Shown piece by piece: positions 5,697 through 8,651 of a stretch of DNA of 8,651 nucleotides (the stretch's first letter is position 1; the number at the start of each line of letters is the position of its first letter). The notes below the pieces were generated by a model, which saw nothing but the letters and a program-made list of their open reading frames with translations, was not told the DNA's origin and did not search any database. The position numbers and the translations under genes were made by a program. Source of the stretch: an uncultured Pseudomonadota bacterium (lineage in GTDB: Bacteria > Myxococcota_A > UBA9042 > CAIXZC01); the NCBI GenBank assembly GCA_937884235.1, contig CALGBT010000629.1, forward strand, positions 1-8,651, written 5' to 3'.

Positions 5697-6875
5697 TCAA
5701 GATTTTGAGGAATCTATGAGCTTTTCCAGGTGGTGCTCTGTGATGCCGTAAAATTCCTTGAGCGCATCGATTTGGGCACGAACAGCTTTCCTGGAGGTCG
5801 GTTTGGGGCGGCGGGTGGCCAGCAGCAGCTTATTCTTGTCGGTGTGCTCGGCGGAGATGAACTCCATTACCTGGACCCGAAATCCGGCCTCCTCCAGGAG
5901 CAGCGCCCGGAGACCGTCGGTGACCATCTCCGCTTCCCGCTCCAGGTGGATGCCGTGCCGGAGCACCGGCTGAAGCACCTCCGGCAGGCGCATTTGCGGG
6001 CGAATCTGCTTGTGACAACAGGGGGAGGCCAGCAGCATCTGCGCCCCCGCCTGCAAACCGGAGTAAAGCGCCAGGTCGGTGGCCGTGTCGCAGGCGTGCA
6101 GGGCAATCAGCACGTCCGTCTCCCCCAAGGGGAAGTGCTCAACGTCTCCCTCTGACATCTGCAGTCCAATGAGCCCCTGCCGCTTGACGACGCGATTGCA
6201 GAACTGCACCAACTCCTGACGCAACTCAACGCCCGTGACCTCCGCCTCCAGGCCGCGCACGGCGCGCAGATAGTGGTGGATGGCAAAGGTCAGGTAGCCC
6301 TTGCCGGCACCAAAATCAACCACGCGAACCTGCGCTCTTCCTGCTAGGTCCGAGCGTTCAAAGGCGGCAGCGAAGATCTCCAGGAAGTGGTTTATCTGGC
6401 GCCACTTGTCGGACATGGTGGGCAGCACCTTGCCCGTCTTGTCGGTAATTCCCAGCTCCCAGAGGAAGGGCAATCCCGAGTCGAGCATCCGGACTCTCGC
6501 CCGGTTGTGCTCGGTGGGGGGGGCCTCACGTCGCGGCCCCTGCCGCGGGAAGACGCGTCCCTTGCCCTTGCGGTTGTAAAGCACCTCGATTTCCGTGGCC
6601 TTCGTGAAGAGATAGCCGGCCTTGAACTCAGGCCCCAGTAGCTCCCCGAGGCGGTTCATGCCCTCGGCAACCGAGAGGTTCTTGGTGACATCCCGCGTCT
6701 CGTACTTGTAGACGAAGCTCAAGTGGCCCTCGCCTCGCAACTCAACCAGGCGGACATCAATGCGCACCAGCCCACTCTCCTTGCCCCGGTATTTCGACAG
6801 GACAAGGTTCACAAACGCCCCTTCGTCGAGGGCAGCTTGGAGATGGGGTAGCAGCGAATCTTCGGTAGCGGGCAT
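5697..6875 (-). CDS. Class I SAM-dependent methyltransferase, Methyltransf_32 type
   Basis: From ATG at 6875 this is a 392-residue cytosolic protein. A GTG at 6881 is also in frame, but the strong AGGAGG (6883-6888) is 7 nt from the ATG and only 1 nt from the GTG, so the ATG is preferred. Numbering from the ATG, the SAM-binding motif VVDFGAGKGYLT is at about 185-196, the acidic end of the next strand (GVEL) at about 217, the motif ALHACDTATD at about 258-267, and a Ser-Pro-Cys-Cys-His-Lys motif at about 284-289. The glycine-rich motif, the LHACD segment and the double Cys are hallmarks of the family that includes METTL25/RRNAD1-like and GSTCD proteins. RNA or protein substrates are plausible but not shown. 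The N-terminal 180 residues are probably substrate-binding, with a basic stretch around 100-130. No membrane or signal segment is seen. It is divergently transcribed from the Phd/PIN pair. Confidence 0.88.
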   Translation of the reverse strand: MPATEDSLLPHLQAALDEGAFVNLVLSKYRGKESGLVRIDVRLVELRGEGHLSFVYKYETRDVTKNLSVAEGMNRLGELLGPEFKAGYLFTKATEIEVLYNRKGKGRVFPRQGPRREAPPTEHNRARVRMLDSGLPFLWELGITDKTGKVLPTMSDKWRQINHFLEIFAAAFERSDLAGRAQVRVVDFGAGKGYLTFAIHHYLRAVRGLEAEVTGVELRQELVQFCNRVVKRQGLIGLQMSEGDVEHFPLGETDVLIALHACDTATDLALYSGLQAGAQMLLASPCCHKQIRPQMRLPEVLQPVLRHGIHLEREAEMVTDGLRALLLEEAGFRVQVMEFISAEHTDKNKLLLATRRPKPTSRKAVRAQIDALKEFYGITEHHLEKLIDSSKS

Positions 6876-6898
6876 GGGCACTCCTCCTGGTCGGGCCG

Positions 6899-6927
6899 AG
6901 TGTGACCCGCCGCAGCGGCGGAGTCAA
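6899..6927 (-). promoter_or_regulatory. Candidate methyltransferase promoter containing a GC-rich palindrome
   Basis: On the - strand, TTGACT (6922-6927, five of six consensus bases) is followed 17 bp later by a poor -10, CACACT (6899-6904, three of six). The spacer holds a perfect palindrome, CCGCCGC-A-GCGGCGG (6907-6921, two 7-bp arms around one base). The palindrome fits a repressor site better than an RNA hairpin, because the loop would be only one base. The promoter call is weak; the palindrome itself is certain. Confidence 0.4.
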
Positions 6928-6973
6928 GCCATGCGGCATTTCGAGGCGAAGGCTGTCGTGGGTCACCGGGGGC

Positions 6974-7002
6974 TTGACGGGGACACGACTGCACACCATA
7001 AT
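6974..7002 (+). promoter_or_regulatory. Sigma70-like promoter of the Phd/PIN operon
   Basis: TTGACG (6974-6979) and CATAAT (6997-7002) each match five of six consensus bases and are separated by the ideal 17 bp. Transcription would start near 7009, about 33 bases before the antitoxin ATG. This is the best promoter match in the window. Confidence 0.65.
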
Positions 7003-7023
7003 GACTACGGTTATGACTACGGT
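7001..7023 (+). repeat. 11-bp tandem direct repeat at the Phd/PIN promoter, likely operator
   Basis: ATGACTACGGT occurs at 7001-7011 and again at 7013-7023, a period of 12 bp. It overlaps the end of the -10 element and the expected transcription start. An additional short inverted repeat, CATAA (6997-7001) and TTATG (7011-7015), is nested in it. Phd/YefM antitoxins repress their own operons, so an operator role is a reasonable inference. No palindrome of the usual Phd kind with longer arms was found. Confidence 0.5.
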
Positions 7024-7041
7024 CAGCCCGGAGGTTTGCGC

Positions 7042-7272
7042 ATGATCACTGTATCTAAGAGCAAGCTCAAGGCGAGGATGCTGGAGTACTTCCGGATGGT
7101 GGAAGAGAGCGGCGAGGAGATCGTCGTCACCAACCACAACCGGCCAGTTCTGCGCATCACCCGCCTCGACCATGTCCACACCGTGCAGGAGCTCTTTGCT
7201 GACGTGGAGGGGCTCAGCACCATCGGTGACGATGTTCTTGAACCGGAAACCGAGCAATGGCCGGAGGTGTAG
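7042..7272 (+). CDS. Phd/YefM-family antitoxin
   Basis: This 76-residue protein starts at ATG 7042, where GGAGGT (7030-7035) lies 6 nt upstream. Earlier in-frame starts back to 6760 have no such site and overlap the methyltransferase gene. The sequence has the Phd/YefM pattern: MITVSKSKLKARMLEYFRMVEESGEEIVVTNHNRPVLRIT. The N-terminal alpha/beta part dimerises and binds DNA, with the typical Val-Thr-Asn-His-x-Arg-Pro-Val strand-loop at residues 29-36. The acidic tail (about 44-76) would neutralise the partner toxin. The gene ends 2 bp before the toxin ATG, and the toxin's ribosome binding site (GGAGGT, 7262-7267) lies in its last codons, so the two are translationally coupled. Autorepression with the toxin is known for the family and fits the repeats upstream. 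Confidence 0.88.
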   Translation: MITVSKSKLKARMLEYFRMVEESGEEIVVTNHNRPVLRITRLDHVHTVQELFADVEGLSTIGDDVLEPETEQWPEV

Positions 7273-7274
7273 GG

Positions 7275-7661
7275 ATGGTTCTCCTGGATACCTGTGCGCT
7301 GCTCTGGTGGACTCTTGAGCGTGACAAACTCTCGCCCGCGGCAGCCGAGGCCTGTGGCGCGGTCCCCAGGGAAGGCGGGGTCTGTTCCAGTATATCGGTC
7401 TGGGAAATCGGCATCAAAGCGAAGCTGGGCAAGCTGGCATTGCCTCTCCCCTTCGCCGAATACGCAGCCCGGCTGCGACGCATTTCGGGGCTGGAGATTG
7501 TCGCCGTCGATGACTCTATCTGGGTCGCCAGCCTGGCCCTCGAATGGGCCAACCGCGACCCCGCTGACCGGGTCATCGTCGCCACCGCCGGCAGGCGCCA
7601 ACTGCCCATTGTGACCAAGGACCGGGCAATTGCCGACTTCTATTCACCGATAGTGTGGTGA
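7275..7661 (+). CDS. PIN-domain toxin paired with a Phd-type antitoxin
   Basis: This 128-residue PIN-domain protein starts at ATG 7275, 7 nt after GGAGGT (7262-7267). An in-frame ATG at 7257 lies before that site and is less likely. The conserved acidic residues are D5 in MVLLDTCALLWW, E44 in SISVWEIGIKAKLGKL, D98 in DPADRVIVATA, and D116 in IVTKDRAIADF. The Leu-Leu-Asp-Thr-Cys/His-x-Leu-Leu-Trp start and the Trp-Glu-Ile-x-x-Lys-x-x-x-Gly-Lys-Leu segment are typical of PIN toxins partnered with Phd antitoxins (PIN_Sll0205-like). This differs from the ribbon-helix-helix-linked PIN toxin elsewhere in the window. Members are ribonucleases, but the RNA target cannot be read here. All catalytic positions are intact, so it should be active. 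The next frame begins 13 bp downstream. Confidence 0.9.
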   Translation: MVLLDTCALLWWTLERDKLSPAAAEACGAVPREGGVCSSISVWEIGIKAKLGKLALPLPFAEYAARLRRISGLEIVAVDDSIWVASLALEWANRDPADRVIVATAGRRQLPIVTKDRAIADFYSPIVW

Positions 7662-7674
7662 CCACGGAGAGCTC

Positions 7675-8651
7675 ATGATCGTGCTGGCCACCACCGCTCC
7701 ACCCTTCATTTCCGCCGAGTGGTTTTACCTCTTTGCGGTCAATCCACTACTGGGATTGCTGGAAGGCCTGCTGGTAGCCTGGCTGCTTCGCCGTCCTCGG
7801 CTGCGTCTGGTCTGTTCGTTCATGCTTGCCAACTACCTGTCGGCCATTTTGGCGCGGTCAGCCCTGCTGCCTCCGGCCCGTCTCTGGATGCGGCCGGAGA
7901 TGCCCTGGGTCGAGCCGTTGTGGGGGTTCTGGTTGTTGGCCCCCGTTGGGGCAGCCCTCTTCGTGCTGACCGTCGCTGTCGAGTGGTCCTTCGCAACCTG
8001 GGGGATACGCACTGAGCGCCCGAAATGGTGGCGGACGCTGCTGGCAACCACCCTCGCCCAGATTGTGACCCTCCCGGTGATTCTCGCGCTGCTTGCTGGC
8101 GGCAGCGATGCCTCCTTTGTCACTGCGACCACGAGGGACCAGGCACTGCGACTGGCGCTACCCGCCGCGGCAGAGGTCTACTACATCTCCCTCGACGAAG
8201 CTGCAGTGAAACGCGCCAACTTCGCCAGCAGCCAGGAGGTCACCATCGCAGCATTGCCATCGGGTGATGCCGACTCGAACAACTCCCGGCTCCTGCTCTG
8301 TCCGGGCGACCGCCCCGGCACCTTCGACCTGGCCCTTGACCCGGGCCACGGCGGAAGTTGGAGTTCCGCAGCCGTGCCCCCTCTGGCAACGGGCATCCAT
8401 AGGGACAGCCGCCCCAACGATGGACAATGTCTAAAGGGCGTGCAGTACCTCTCGGCAGAGCAGGGCACGACAGTCGAGGTTGGGGAGCGCGCCAGTGATG
8501 GACTCCACATCTCCTCGCTTGCTGGACAGCACATCTACGCAATGGAGACGCCCTTCGCCCGGTGGTATCCGGCCACCGTCACGGTCCTGCCAAACGACTT
8601 GCTCCTCTTCGCCATGGCCGGCCACCTCTGGTTGTTGGAGCCGAAATCCGG
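7675..8651 (+). CDS. Unrecognised membrane protein with a large extramembrane part, cut by the right edge
   Basis: From ATG 7675 the frame is open for 325 codons to the end of the window, with no stop, so the gene is 3'-truncated. GGAG (7666-7669) lies 5 nt before the ATG and 4 nt after the PIN toxin stop, which suggests it is read on the same transcript. Four hydrophobic segments are visible at about 15-37, 44-64, 82-102 and 121-141, with Arg-rich loops at 38-45 and 112-120. From about 145 on the protein is soluble-looking, with two Cys (209, 252). The last residues (309-325: LLLFAMAGHLWLLEPKS) resemble a strand-turn-strand of a PQQ/beta-propeller blade, which would fit more repeats downstream; that is an inference. 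The 4-helix N-terminus recalls uncharacterised membrane proteins of Planctomycetes and Myxococcota, from memory only. I cannot name a family or function. Confidence 0.8.
   Translation, partial: MIVLATTAPPFISAEWFYLFAVNPLLGLLEGLLVAWLLRRPRLRLVCSFMLANYLSAILARSALLPPARLWMRPEMPWVEPLWGFWLLAPVGAALFVLTVAVEWSFATWGIRTERPKWWRTLLATTLAQIVTLPVILALLAGGSDASFVTATTRDQALRLALPAAAEVYYISLDEAAVKRANFASSQEVTIAALPSGDADSNNSRLLLCPGDRPGTFDLALDPGHGGSWSSAAVPPLATGIHRDSRPNDGQCLKGVQYLSAEQGTTVEVGERASDGLHISSLAGQHIYAMETPFARWYPATVTVLPNDLLLFAMAGHLWLLEPKS

Noticed and set aside
6760..7041. N-terminal extension of the Phd antitoxin frame back to 6760
   Set aside because: It overlaps the methyltransferase gene and promoter region, and the extension lacks family similarity. 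ATG 7042 has a GGAGGT 6 nt upstream.
8332..8360. Leu-Asp-Pro-Gly-His-Gly-Gly (residues 221-227) in the right-edge membrane protein, the signature that opens Amidase_3 N-acetylmuramoyl-L-alanine amidases
   Set aside because: In amidases the motif is at the start of the domain and is followed by conserved Asp/Gly and Glu motifs. Here the following residues (SWSSAAVPPLATGIHRD) do not continue the pattern and no zinc-binding Glu context is seen, so it looks like a coincidence.

Overview
The window is a GC-rich (roughly 60% by eye), gene-dense bacterial chromosomal segment. It carries nine complete genes plus one gene fragment at each edge. The best taxonomic hint is the large lipoprotein: a lipobox, then an Asp/Glu/Val/Pro-rich linker, then tandem Ig-like repeats with Asp-rich loops. 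That style is common in Myxococcota, Bradymonadia and other former Deltaproteobacteria. The assignment is an inference from style; there is no rRNA or other phylogenetic marker here. No tRNA, rRNA, CRISPR array or insertion sequence was seen, and no gene-free stretch exceeds 300 bases.

Left block, + strand (2-2948): the C-terminal end of a gene cut by the left edge (possibly CapA-like), a TrhA/hemolysin III family seven-helix membrane protein only 3 bp downstream, an M23-type peptidase lipoprotein whose start is probably GTG at 1027, and an exported protein that looks like the uncharacterised LIC_10091-like family, which has a methyltransferase-like fold. Envelope proteins dominate this block.

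Middle block, - strand (6875 down to 2956): a class I SAM-dependent methyltransferase of the Methyltransf_32 type, a 643-residue lipoprotein built of six Ig-like domains with its own likely promoter, and a ribbon-helix-helix/PIN toxin-antitoxin pair with an ATGA overlap and a promoter overlapped by an 8-bp inverted repeat. The toxin gene converges on the LIC_10091-like gene with only 7 bp between the stop codons.

Right block, + strand (7042 to the right edge): a Phd/YefM antitoxin and PIN toxin pair with a good sigma70-like promoter and an 11-bp direct repeat at its expected transcription start. A membrane protein frame follows 13 bp downstream and stays open for 325 codons to the window edge. 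It has about four N-terminal membrane segments and a large non-membrane part, and I do not recognise it.

The two toxin-antitoxin modules belong to different antitoxin families, point away from each other, and bracket the lipoprotein and methyltransferase genes. I see no clear new multi-gene system. The items most worth a second look are the Ig-repeat lipoprotein with metrically fixed Cys pairs, the open-ended membrane protein attached to the Phd/PIN operon, the M23 protein with a basic insertion, and the exported methyltransferase-fold-like protein.
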